A program made the translations under genes and the position numbers. DNA of 46,155 nucleotides from Chloroflexota bacterium (GTDB lineage: Bacteria > Chloroflexota > Limnocylindria > Limnocylindrales > CSP1-4): assembly GCA_030446555.1 (NCBI GenBank), contig JAUJNA010000008.1:76033-122187 (forward strand). The letters run 5' to 3'. The number at the start of each line of letters is the position of its first letter. Within the stretch, counting starts at the first letter, position 1. Positions 28,461 to 36,592 of the stretch are shown here, in pieces. The notes beneath the pieces are model-generated. The model saw only the letters and a program-made list of their open reading frames with translations. It searched no databases and was not told the DNA's origin.

Positions 28461-30773
28461 GTGCGCGTCGCCGAGCGGCCGGCCGCGCTGGCCGAGGCGA
28501 TCGAGCCGGCGCCACTCCACCGACAGCTCGGACTCACCGACCCCGAGCGTGACGCCATCGTTGATCGACTGGGGCGTGATCCCAACGACCTCGAGCTCGC
28601 GATGTTCAGCGTCATGTGGAGCGAGCACTGCTCGTACAAGAGCTCCCGGCACCTGCTGCGGACGTTGCCCACCGGGGGCGCGCGGGTGGTGGCGGGCCCC
28701 GGCGAGAACGCCGGCGTGGTCAGCATCGGCGACGGCCTTGCGGTCTGCTTCAAGCTGGAGTCGCACAACCACCCGAGCGCGGTCGAGCCGTACCAGGGGG
28801 CCGCGACGGGCGTCGGCGGCATCCTGCGCGACATCTTCACCATGGGCGCGCGGCCCATCGCCGTGCTGGACGCGCTGAGGTTCGGGGACCCCGCCACCGC
28901 GCGGACGCGGCGGCTGGTGCGCGGCGTGGTCCAGGGGGTGGGCGGCTACGGCAACTGCGTCGGTGTGCCCACGGTCGGCGGCGAGTTGGCGTTCCACCCC
29001 TCGTACGAGGGCAACCCGCTCGTGAACGTGATGGCCGTCGGAGTCCTCGAGGAGCGCCATCTCACGCGCGCCGTGGCCCGCCGGCCGACAGATGTGGTGG
29101 TGCTGTTCGGGTCGGCCACCGGCCGCGACGGCATCGGCGGCGCGTCCGTCCTCGCGAGCGCCACCTTCGGCGCCCAGGAGACCGGCAAGCGCCCCACCGT
29201 CCAGGTCGGCGACCCGTTCGCTGGCAAGCTGCTCATCGAGGCCAGCCTCGAGCTCATCGAGCGAGGCCTGCTCGAGGGCCTCCAGGACCTGGGCGCCGCC
29301 GGCATCACGTGCGCCGCGTCGGAGACGGCCGACCGCGGCGGCACCGGCATGATCATCGACCTGGATGCGGTGCCACGGCGCGAGCCCGGCATGGCGCCCT
29401 TCGAGGTCATGATCAGCGAATCCCAGGAGCGGATGCTTGCCATCGTCCGGCCGCAGCGCGTCCCGGACGTCCTCGGGGTCTGCGAGCGCTGGGGGTTGCC
29501 GGCCGCGATCATCGGGCGTGTCACGGACGACGGGGATGTCACGGTCGTGGACCGGGGAGAGGAGCTGGCGCGCATCCCGGCACGGGCCCTCACGAGCGAC
29601 GCGATCGTCCACGTGCGCGAGGCGCGAGCGCCGGCGCGCAGTCGCCCCGCACCGGCGCCGGACGCTCTCCAGCTGACACACGGCAGCCTGCCCGAACGCG
29701 GGATGGATCCCGGTGCGGTGCTCCTGGCGCTCCTCGGGGATCCGAACCTGGCCAGCCGGGCGTGGATCACGACGCGCTACGACCAGACCGTCGGCACGGA
29801 CACCGTGGAAGGCGCGCAGCACGGTGCTGCCATCCTGCGCATCAAGGGCACGCGGAAGGCACTCGTCATGGCCACCGACGCCGATCATCGCGTCGGGCTT
29901 CTGGATCCGTACCTGGGAGCGGTGAGCGCGGTAGCGGAGTGCACCAGGAACGTGGCCATCACCGGCGCTCGCCCACTGGGCGTCACGGATTGCCTGGACT
30001 ACGGCGACCCCGAGCGACCGGAGGCGTTCTGGCAGCTGTCCGAGGCCGTCCGCGGCCTGGGCGACGCCTGTCGCGCCCTCGAGCTTCCGGTCACCGGCGG
30101 CAACGTCAGCCTCTACAACGAATCGGCGGGAAGGGCCATCGCCCCGACCGCCCAGATCGGCGTGGTCGGCCTGCTCGACGACGTGGAGGCCCGGGTCGGA
30201 CCGGCCTTCGCCGGTGCCGGGGACGCGGTCGGGCTCCTCGGCGAACTCGTGCCGGGACTGGCGGGGTCGGTGTACGCGGAACGAGCCGGTGCCGCCCCGG
30301 ACGACCGACCGCCAGGCGTCGGACTGGCGGGTGAGCTGGCCCTCCAACGTCTCCTGATCGCGGCCGCGGAACAGGGACTGCTCCGCTCGGCGCAGGACGT
30401 CAGCGGCGGCGGCCTGGCGGTGGCCCTCGCGGAGTGCTGCCTGTGGGCTGACGTGGGCGCCGATGTCCAGCTCTCGGTGGGCTCTGCGCCGGCCGTCGAG
30501 CTCTTCGGCGAATCGGCGGGTCGCGTGGTGGTATCGGCGGTCCCGGCGCGGTGGTCGGATCTCGCAACGCTCGCACGGGCCCACGGCGTCCCGCTCCGTC
30601 GGATCGGCGAGGTGGGCGGGGAGCGCCTGCGCATCCGCCTCGTGGGCGAAGGCGCCACGGGGGCCGCCGAGGAGCGCGGCGCAAGGGTCGCGGACGAGGT
30701 CGACCAGCCGCTGTCCGTGCTGCGCCACGCCTGGGAGTCCGGTCTCCCCCGTGCCCTGGGGGAGGAGGTCTAA
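28461..30773 (+). CDS. purL: FGAM synthetase large subunit PurL
   Basis: PurL is the ATP-dependent synthetase subunit that makes FGAM. GTG 28461 starts MRVAERPAALAEAIE; the family core follows: FSVMWSEHCSYKSSRHLL, KLESHNHPSAVEPYQGAATG, GGYGNCVGVPTVGGEL, DLGAAGITCAASETADRGG, and VTGGNVSLYNES in the second half. The 770-residue length fits the small PurL that needs PurS and PurQ, both encoded directly upstream. The frame is intact. A GGAGGAGG ribosome site for purF lies at its 3' end. Confidence 0.95.
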   Translation: MRVAERPAALAEAIEPAPLHRQLGLTDPERDAIVDRLGRDPNDLELAMFSVMWSEHCSYKSSRHLLRTLPTGGARVVAGPGENAGVVSIGDGLAVCFKLESHNHPSAVEPYQGAATGVGGILRDIFTMGARPIAVLDALRFGDPATARTRRLVRGVVQGVGGYGNCVGVPTVGGELAFHPSYEGNPLVNVMAVGVLEERHLTRAVARRPTDVVVLFGSATGRDGIGGASVLASATFGAQETGKRPTVQVGDPFAGKLLIEASLELIERGLLEGLQDLGAAGITCAASETADRGGTGMIIDLDAVPRREPGMAPFEVMISESQERMLAIVRPQRVPDVLGVCERWGLPAAIIGRVTDDGDVTVVDRGEELARIPARALTSDAIVHVREARAPARSRPAPAPDALQLTHGSLPERGMDPGAVLLALLGDPNLASRAWITTRYDQTVGTDTVEGAQHGAAILRIKGTRKALVMATDADHRVGLLDPYLGAVSAVAECTRNVAITGARPLGVTDCLDYGDPERPEAFWQLSEAVRGLGDACRALELPVTGGNVSLYNESAGRAIAPTAQIGVVGLLDDVEARVGPAFAGAGDAVGLLGELVPGLAGSVYAERAGAAPDDRPPGVGLAGELALQRLLIAAAEQGLLRSAQDVSGGGLAVALAECCLWADVGADVQLSVGSAPAVELFGESAGRVVVSAVPARWSDLATLARAHGVPLRRIGEVGGERLRIRLVGEGATGAAEERGARVADEVDQPLSVLRHAWESGLPRALGEEV

Positions 30774-30776
30774 CGG

Positions 30777-32201
30777 ATGTGCGGCGTGATAGGCGTCCAT
30801 GCCCCGGGACAGGAAGCGGCGCCGCTGGCCGCGCTGGGTCTTTTCGCGCTGCAGCATCGAGGCCAGGAATCGGCCGGGCTGGCGGTCAGCGACGGGACCG
30901 GTGTGATGGTCTACAAGGACCTGGGTCTCGTGGCACAGGTGCTCGACGATCGCCGGCTGCCGTCGCTGCGGGGCGACCGTGCCATCGCCCACTGCCGCTA
31001 CTCGACGACCGGCTCGACGGTCTGGGAGAACAGCCAGCCCACGTTCCGGCTGGGGCCGAGGCGCACGGTCGCGTTGGGCCACAACGGCAACCTCGTCAAC
31101 ACCGTCCGCCTGATGCAAGAGCTGGATGCCGGCCGTGGCCGCCTGGTGGGCACGAGCGACACGGAGCTCCTCACGGCGCTGCTCGCGGACGAGCCGGCTG
31201 AGGATCTCGTGGCCGCCCTTGGCGGCCTGTTGCCGCGCGTGTCAGGCGCCTACTCGCTCGTGGCCATGGACGAGACGCGCGTCATCGGCGTGCGCGACCC
31301 CTTCGGCATCCGCCCGCTGGTGCTGGGGCGGTTGCCTCCTGCCACCGGCGGCACGGCGCACGGCTGGGTCCTGAGTTCGGAGACCTGCGGCCTGGAGGTG
31401 CTGGGGGCGAGCTACGTGCGGGATGTGGAGCCGGGCGAGATGGTCGTGCTGGGCGAGCCGTCGGGACCCCGTTCCGTGCGCTTCGCGCCGGGGCGCGAGC
31501 AGCTGTGCGTCTTCGAGCTCATCTATTTCGCCCGTCCTGACTCCTTCATGCTCGGGCGCAACCTCTACGAGGTACGCCGGCGGATGGGGGAGGAGCTCGC
31601 GACCGAGGCGCCGGTCGAGGCGGACCTCGTGATGCCGGTGCCCGATACGGGAGCACCCGCCGCGGCCGGCTATGCCGAACGCAGTGGCCTGCCGTTCCGC
31701 GAGGGGATGGTCAAGAACCGGTACGCGGGGCGCACCTTCATCCAGCCCAGCCAGGCACTGCGGCAACGCGGCGTGACGGTCAAGCTCAGCCCGCTGCCCG
31801 ACCAGGTCCGCGGCAAGCGCCTGGTCGTGGTCGACGATTCGGTGGTGCGCGGCACGACCACGCGACGCATCGTGGAGTTGCTGCGCCGGGCGGGCGCGGC
31901 GGAGATCCACCTGCGGATCAGCGCTCCACCCATCCACCATCCCTGCTTCTACGGCATCGACACCCAGATCGAGACGGAGCTGATCGCCTCGCGCATGGAC
32001 CTCGAGGGCATCCGCGCCTTCCTGGGCGCCGACTCGCTGGCCTACCTCTCGATCGGCGGCGTCCTCGACGCCATCGGTCTGCCCCGCGAGCGGTTCTGCT
32101 TCGCCTGCTTCGACGGCCGCTACCCGGTGCCCGTACCCTACGACGCGAGCTCCCACAAGTTCGTCCTCGAGCGGCCGATCCCCGTGGAGGCCGGCAGCTG
32201 A
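30777..32201 (+). CDS. purF: amidophosphoribosyltransferase
   Basis: PurF carries out the first committed step, PRPP plus glutamine to phosphoribosylamine. ATG 30777 is followed directly by CGVIGVHAPG, so Cys2 is the exposed N-terminal nucleophile with no propeptide. Glutaminase motifs include LQHRGQESAGLAV and YSTTGS; the phosphoribosyltransferase PRPP loop is VVVDDSVVRGTTTRRIV. Cys residues near the C-terminus (ERFCFACFDGRYP) resemble the Fe-S-containing B. subtilis-type enzyme. Length 474 residues; start 3 bases after the purL stop with a GGAGGAGGT site. Confidence 0.96.
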   Translation: MCGVIGVHAPGQEAAPLAALGLFALQHRGQESAGLAVSDGTGVMVYKDLGLVAQVLDDRRLPSLRGDRAIAHCRYSTTGSTVWENSQPTFRLGPRRTVALGHNGNLVNTVRLMQELDAGRGRLVGTSDTELLTALLADEPAEDLVAALGGLLPRVSGAYSLVAMDETRVIGVRDPFGIRPLVLGRLPPATGGTAHGWVLSSETCGLEVLGASYVRDVEPGEMVVLGEPSGPRSVRFAPGREQLCVFELIYFARPDSFMLGRNLYEVRRRMGEELATEAPVEADLVMPVPDTGAPAAAGYAERSGLPFREGMVKNRYAGRTFIQPSQALRQRGVTVKLSPLPDQVRGKRLVVVDDSVVRGTTTRRIVELLRRAGAAEIHLRISAPPIHHPCFYGIDTQIETELIASRMDLEGIRAFLGADSLAYLSIGGVLDAIGLPRERFCFACFDGRYPVPVPYDASSHKFVLERPIPVEAGS

Positions 32202-32221
32202 GCGAACGGCTGGCTCCCGCG

Positions 32222-33311
32222 GTGTCCGCGTACGCGTCGGCCGGCGTGGACGTGGACGCGGCGGGCTCGGTCGTGGAGGCGCTGCGTCGACTGCTCGGCC
32301 GGGGCAGCGACCTCCTGGGGTCGCTGGGCGGTTTCGGCGCCGCGCTGCCACTTCCGGCTGGATATCGCGAGCCGGTCCTCGTGACGGCCACCGACGGCGT
32401 GGGCACGAAGACGGAGATCGCCCGCCTCCTGGACCGCCACGACACCATCGGGCGCGACCTCGTGGCGATGTGCGCGGACGACGTGGTCTGTCACGGCGCC
32501 CGTCCGATCTGGTTCCTCGACTACCTGGCCGTGGGCAAGCTGCAGCCGCGGATGGTCACCTCGATCGTGGGCGGCATCGCCGCGGCCTGTGAGGAGATCG
32601 ACTGCGAGCTCGTGGGTGGTGAGACGGCCGAGCATCCCCGGCCTCATGGCACCCGATGCCTTCGACCTGGCCGGCTTCTGCGTGGGCCTCGTGGAACGCT
32701 CCGCGCTCATCGACGGCAGCGCCGCGCAGGCGGGTGATGCCCTGGTGGGGCTCGCTTCCTCCGGGCTCCATGCCAACGGCTACTCGCTTGTCCGAGCGCT
32801 CCTCGAGCGCGAGCGCCTGGATCTCGCCACGCCGTTCCACGAGCTCCTGCCCGGCGGAGCATCCCGCGATGGCACCGGCGCGTCGCGGGAGCCGACGCTC
32901 GGTGAGATCCTGCTCACGCCCACGCGGCTGTATGCCCGGACGGTCCTCGAGCTCCGCCGTGCCATCGAGGGCCTCGGGGCCCGACTGGGAGGCATCGCCC
33001 ACATCACCGGCGGTGGGCTGCCCGGCAACCTGCCGCGGGCGGTGCACCCGGGGTTGGCCGTCGAGGTCGACCCAGCCGCGTGGCCCGAGCCGGACGTGGT
33101 GAAGCTGTTGGGCAGCCTGGGCGGGATGGACGGCCCGCAACGGCGCGCGACCTTCAACGCGGGCATCGGCATGGCCGTGGTCGTGGAGCGGGGAGCCGAG
33201 CTGGCCACCATCGAGGCGGCCCGGGAGATGGGGGTGGAGGCGTGGGTCATCGGACGGGTGGTGCCGCCAGAGCAGACCGGACCCGAGCGGTATGTGGAGC
33301 TTCCCCGCTGA
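32222..33311 (+). CDS. purM: AIR synthetase; one frameshift
   Basis: PurM closes the imidazole ring, FGAM to AIR. From GTG 32222: AYASAGVDVDAAGSVVEALR, VTATDGVGTKTEIA, DLVAMCADDVVCHGARP, CELVGGETAEHPG, then LMAPDAFDLAGFCVGLVER in another frame, LGLIT-region residues GLASSGLHANGYSLVR, and ITGGGLPGNLPR. The break is at 32636-32639 where CCCC should be CCC; with one C less the protein reads ETAEHPGLMAPDAF. A homopolymer error is the simplest cause. The start could be upstream at CTG 32198 (LSERLAPAVS). The stop overlaps the purN ATG (TGATG). Confidence 0.93.
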
Positions 33312-33945
33312 TGGGCTCCGGGGTGCGGATCGCTGTCTGCGTCTCGGGGGAGGGGAGCAACCTGCGCGCGCTGCATGCGGCGGAGCGGCGGGGAGTCCTC
33401 GGTGGCACCGTCAGCCTGGTCGTCGCGGACCGGCACTGCCCGGCGCTCGACTTCGCGGCCTCCCAGGGCATCCCCACGGCCTTGGTCTCCCCCTCCGAGC
33501 ACGCCTCCCGCACCGACTGGGACGCGGCGCTCTGCCGGGCGCTGCACGCGTCGGGCGCGGACCTCGTCGTCCTGGCGGGGTTCATACGGGTGGTCGGTCC
33601 GCAGGTGCTGGATGCGTTCCCGGGGCGGATCCTCAACGTCCACCCCAGCCTCCTGCCCGCGTTCCCGGGCAGGGACGCCGTGACGGATGCGCTTGCGGCC
33701 GGCGCGCGCGTGACGGGTGTCACGGTCCACGTCGTGGACGCCACGCTGGACGGCGGACCGATCGTGCTGCAGGAACAGGTGCCCGTGCTGGCATCGGACG
33801 ACCACGATGCGCTCCTGGCGCGACTGCACGCCATCGAGCACCGGCTTCTGCCGCGGGCCGTCGCGCTGATGCTGGCGGGAGCGGTGCGTGTCGACGACGG
33901 CCGCGCGACCGTCGACGGGGCGCGAGCAGCAGAGCCCCTCGGCCT
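33311..33945 (+). CDS. purN: GAR transformylase (end uncertain, maybe fused to purH)
   Basis: PurN formylates GAR with 10-formyl-THF. ATG 33311 begins MGSGVRIAVCVSGEGSNLRA; the catalytic region is LNVHPSLLPAFPGRDAVTDA (Asn and His) and the conserved Asp lies in TVHVVDATLDGGPI. The domain ends near LMLAGAVRVDDGR (about 33900). No stop codon follows in frame: the reading continues into purH. Either a stop is hidden by an indel near 33900-33976 or PurN and PurH form one polypeptide. I give the end where PurN homology fades. Confidence 0.88.
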
Positions 33946-35499
33946 CGGCTGGCGCTGCTCTCGGTCTCCGACAAGCAGCGGCATCGTGGAGCTCGGCGAT
34001 GCCCTCGAAGGGCTCGGCTTCGAGGTCATCTCCACCGGCGGGACGGCCAGCCGGCTCCGCGAGGCCGGCATCGCGGTCACGGACGTGGCGACGCTGACGG
34101 GCAGCGCGGAGATGCTCGCCGGGCGGGTCAAGACGCTGCACCCGCGCATCGCGGCGGGGGTGCTGGCGGACCTGGGGCGGGACGATCATCGCCGGCAGCT
34201 GGCTGCCGCCGGCATCGACCCCATCGAGCTCGTGGTCGTCAACCTCTATCCTTTCGAGGAAGCAGCGGCCCGTCCGTCCGTCCAGCTCGACGAGCTCATC
34301 GAGGAGATCGATATCGGCGGTCCCACGCTCGTCCGCGCGGCGGCCAAGAACCACGCCAACGTGGCGGTCGTGACCGACCCGGACGACTACGCGGCGTTGA
34401 TCGAGGAGCTGCGACGGGACGGGACGGTCGGCGGGCCCAGCCGCCAGCGGATGGCCGTCGAGGCCTTCCGCCACACGGCCGCCTACGATGCGCGCGTCGC
34501 TGCGGTCCTGCCCGACAGGCTGGAGCTGGTCGCGGGGGAGACCTTCCCACAACGGCTCGTGCTCGACCTCGAGCGCGTCCAGACGCTCCGGTACGGCGAG
34601 AACCCCCACCAGAGCGGCGCCCTCTATCGACGACCCGGCACCGACCCCAGCGCAGGGCCGTTCGGTGGCGGCGTCGACCTGCGACAGGGCAAGCAGCTCT
34701 CCTACAACAACATCCTCGACGCGTCATCCGCCGCCGCGCTCTGTCGAGACCTCCGGGGCGCGGGCTGCGTCATCGTCAAGCACGCCAACCCGTGCGGTGC
34801 CGCCGAGGCGGGGACCTGGTCGCGGCCTGGGACGCCGCGCTGGCGGGCGATCCGGTCAGTGCCTTCGGCGGCGTCGTCGCGGTCACGGGCACCATCTCTC
34901 GGACGCTCGCCGAGCGGCTCATCGGCGTCTTCCTGGAGGTGGTCGTCGCGACCGACATCGACGGGGACGCCGTCGCGGTGCTCGCTCGGAAGCCGAACCT
35001 GCGCGTGGTGGTCGACCCGTCGCTGACCCTGCCACCCGTCGACACCCTGGAGCTTCGCACCGCCGGTGGGGGCATCCTCGCCGCCGATGCCGACGTCCGC
35101 GGCGACGACCCGGCCTTGTGGCGCGTCGTCACGGAGCGCTCACCGACGGACCAGGAGTGGCGGGACCTCGACCTCGCCTGGCGGATCTGCCGTCACGTGA
35201 GGTCGAACGCCATCGTGCTCGTGCGCGGCTCGGCGTTGGTGGGGGTGGGCGCGGGGCAGATGAGCAGGGTCGACAGCGCCCGCCTCGCCGTCGGCAAGGC
35301 GGGCGATCGATCGGTCGGAGCCGCCTGCGGGTCGGACGCCTTCTTCCCGTTCGCGGACGGCGTCACCGCATGCACGGAAGCGGGCGTCACGTGCTTCGTG
35401 CAGCCGGGCGGCTCACAGCGGGACGGGGAGGTGATCGCGTCCGCCGATGCGGCGGGCGCGGCGATGCTCCTGACCGGCACCCGCCACTTCCGACACTGA
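33946..35499 (+). CDS. purH: bifunctional AICAR transformylase/IMP cyclohydrolase; two frameshifts
   Basis: PurH makes the last two steps to IMP. The N-terminal cyclohydrolase domain starts at LALLSVSDK (frame 1); an extra C near 33976 shifts the frame, then GIVELGDALEGLGFEVISTG, GRVKTLHPRIAAGVLAD and IDIGGPTLVRAAAKNHANV. A missing C near 34810 (GCGGGGACC for GCGGGCGACC) shifts back to GDLVAAWDAALAGDPVSAFG, and the C-terminal transformylase runs to GSDAFFPFADGV and LLTGTRHFRH. No ATG, GTG or TTG lies in the N-terminal frame near 33946, which raises the possibility of a PurN-PurH fusion. Confidence 0.9.
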   Translation, partial: RLALLSVSDKQRHRGARRCPRRARLRGHLHRRDGQPAPRGRHRGHGRGDADGQRGDARRAGQDAAPAHRGGGAGGPGAGRSSPAAGCRRHRPHRARGRQPLSFRGSSGPSVRPARRAHRGDRYRRSHARPRGGQEPRQRGGRDRPGRLRGVDRGAATGRDGRRAQPPADGRRGLPPHGRLRCARRCGPARQAGAGRGGDLPTTARARPRARPDAPVRREPPPERRPLSTTRHRPQRRAVRWRRRPATGQAALLQQHPRRVIRRRALSRPPGRGLRHRQARQPVRCRRGGDLVAAWDAALAGDPVSAFGGVVAVTGTISRTLAERLIGVFLEVVVATDIDGDAVAVLARKPNLRVVVDPSLTLPPVDTLELRTAGGGILAADADVRGDDPALWRVVTERSPTDQEWRDLDLAWRICRHVRSNAIVLVRGSALVGVGAGQMSRVDSARLAVGKAGDRSVGAACGSDAFFPFADGVTACTEAGVTCFVQPGGSQRDGEVIASADAAGAAMLLTGTRHFRH

Positions 35500-35528
35500 C
35501 GCCCGCGGCGCTGACGCCCGCGGGCCTG

Positions 35529-35542
35529 GCGTCGCGAGACGC
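35529..35542 (+). terminator. small hairpin between convergent genes
   Basis: GCGTC-GCGA-GACGC forms a perfect 5-bp stem with a GNRA-type loop in the 46-base gap between purH and the convergent small gene. A 12-bp direct repeat, TGACGCCCGCGG (35497-35508 and 35512-35523), precedes it. No T-tract is present, so function as a terminator is tentative. Confidence 0.35.
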
Positions 35543-35545
35543 GGG

Positions 35546-35800
35546 CTACGGGACCGCGATGTTCCCGAAGATGAGCACCTTGCGCTCCAGGTCGAAGACG
35601 GCCTTGTCGCTCCGCTTGATGAGCTTCAGCAGGACGTCGGCGTCCTCGGCGGTGGGGCGTAGCACGTACTCCTCGGCGCCGTTGTCAAGGATGAGCTGGA
35701 ACGTGAAGGCTCCGGGCGCACCCCGCTCCTCCTCCGTCCAGGACGCCTGCACCTGCGTGACCTCACGGACGATGATCTGCTGCTCGGTGCGCTGTTCCAC
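35546..35800 (-). CDS. small conserved-looking hypothetical protein
   Basis: An 84-residue soluble protein starting at GTG 35800 with GAGGT six bases upstream. It reads as a beta-rich N-terminal half (REVTQVQASWTEEERG, AFTFQLILDNGAEEYVLR) and a helical segment (EDADVLLKLIKRSDKAVF) before a final strand (DLERKVLIFGNI). There is no signal peptide or membrane segment. A TAGCCT box lies upstream on the same strand (35846-35851). I do not recognise a named family; it looks like a compact single domain, possibly binding a partner. Confidence 0.75.
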   Translation of the reverse strand: MEQRTEQQIIVREVTQVQASWTEEERGAPGAFTFQLILDNGAEEYVLRPTAEDADVLLKLIKRSDKAVFDLERKVLIFGNIAVP

Positions 35801-35908
35801 GGTCTACCTCGCTGCTGCCCGGACGTCGGTCCCGGCCGTCGCCGTAGGCTACCAGCCAGCAGGCCCGTCACCCCGCGTCCCATGGCCCACCCGCGAACGC
35901 CGGACGCC

Positions 35909-35914
35909 TAGACT
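35909..35914 (+). promoter_or_regulatory. TAGACT -10-like box
   Basis: TAGACT lies 49 bases before the ATG at 35963, which has an AAGGAGG ribosome site. There is no clear -35. Confidence 0.35.
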
Positions 35915-35962
35915 GCACCTGGCGGCGACGTGACACCCGCGTCGGTCGGCAAGGAGGATCAG

Positions 35963-36508
35963 ATGGACGAGACACGGCCCGTCGCGGGCCCCGAGATCGA
36001 TGATTCAGGCAACCCCACGCAGGCTGCTCCGGAGAACGTCCCGGAGGAGTCGATCGAGCTGCCCGGGCCGGAGACGCCCGAGTCCGAGACCACCGCAGAA
36101 GGCGCGACGGGATCCGGCTCCGCGGACCCTTCCGGCCGGCGCGTCGACCCCCAACAGATGCTGTCACAGCTCCAGGGCATGATCGACCAGGTCGCGACCA
36201 CGGCCAGCCCCACGCTTCGACAGGTGGCCGCCAAGGCGGCAGAGCTCGCGGCGAAGGCGGGCGAGCGTGCCGGACCGATCGCGCAGCGAGCGGCGGAGGT
36301 CACCCAGCAGATGGGCGAGCGCGTGGCTGCGCGGGGCAGCCAGATGGCAGCGGATCTCCGGGGCTCGTCGGGCACGCACACCGAGAGCGGAGCCGGCCCT
36401 GGCGCTGGATCGGGGTCCACAGCTTCAGGCTCGGGTCCCGCCGGACCGGTGGCCTCGGGCTCGGCTTCCTCGAGCTCCACCTCGTCGGAGCCCGAGCAGG
36501 GGCTCTAG
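35963..36508 (+). CDS. low-complexity hypothetical protein with amphipathic helical core
   Basis: ATG 35963 follows AAGGAGG at a good distance; the product has 181 residues. The N-terminal ~65 residues are acidic and Pro/Glu/Thr-rich. Residues ~65-140 form a predicted long helix (QQMLSQLQGMIDQVATTA, AAKAAELAAKAGERAG, EVTQQMGERVAARG) with a repeating Ala/Glu/Lys pattern. The C-terminal ~45 residues are Gly/Ser/Ala-rich and probably disordered. There is no signal peptide or membrane helix. It recalls stress-related or apolipoprotein-like helical proteins, but that is only a likeness. It lies just upstream of metG. Confidence 0.75.
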   Translation: MDETRPVAGPEIDDSGNPTQAAPENVPEESIELPGPETPESETTAEGATGSGSADPSGRRVDPQQMLSQLQGMIDQVATTASPTLRQVAAKAAELAAKAGERAGPIAQRAAEVTQQMGERVAARGSQMAADLRGSSGTHTESGAGPGAGSGSTASGSGPAGPVASGSASSSSTSSEPEQGL

Positions 36509-36576
36509 GCGTCCCCGGGGACCCAGCTTCAGCCGAAGGGCGGCCTCCAAGCCCAGAAGCGCCCACGAGCCGCTGC

Positions 36577-36582
36577 TACCAT
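36577..36582 (+). promoter_or_regulatory. TACCAT -10-like box, probable leaderless start of metG
   Basis: TACCAT ends 10 bases before the metG ATG at 36593, and no ribosome site lies between them. Transcription from such a box would start within a few bases of the ATG, giving a nearly leaderless mRNA. Confidence 0.45.
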
Positions 36583-36592
36583 CCCGGTCCCC

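Noticed and set aside
28251-31118. 955-codon open frame antisense to purL/purF
   Set aside because: A compositional shadow of purL: Arg/Gly/Asp/His-rich, with no recognisable motif.
32222-33311. purM as a true pseudogene
   Set aside because: One extra C in a C-run explains it, and purM is indispensable for the surrounding intact pathway.
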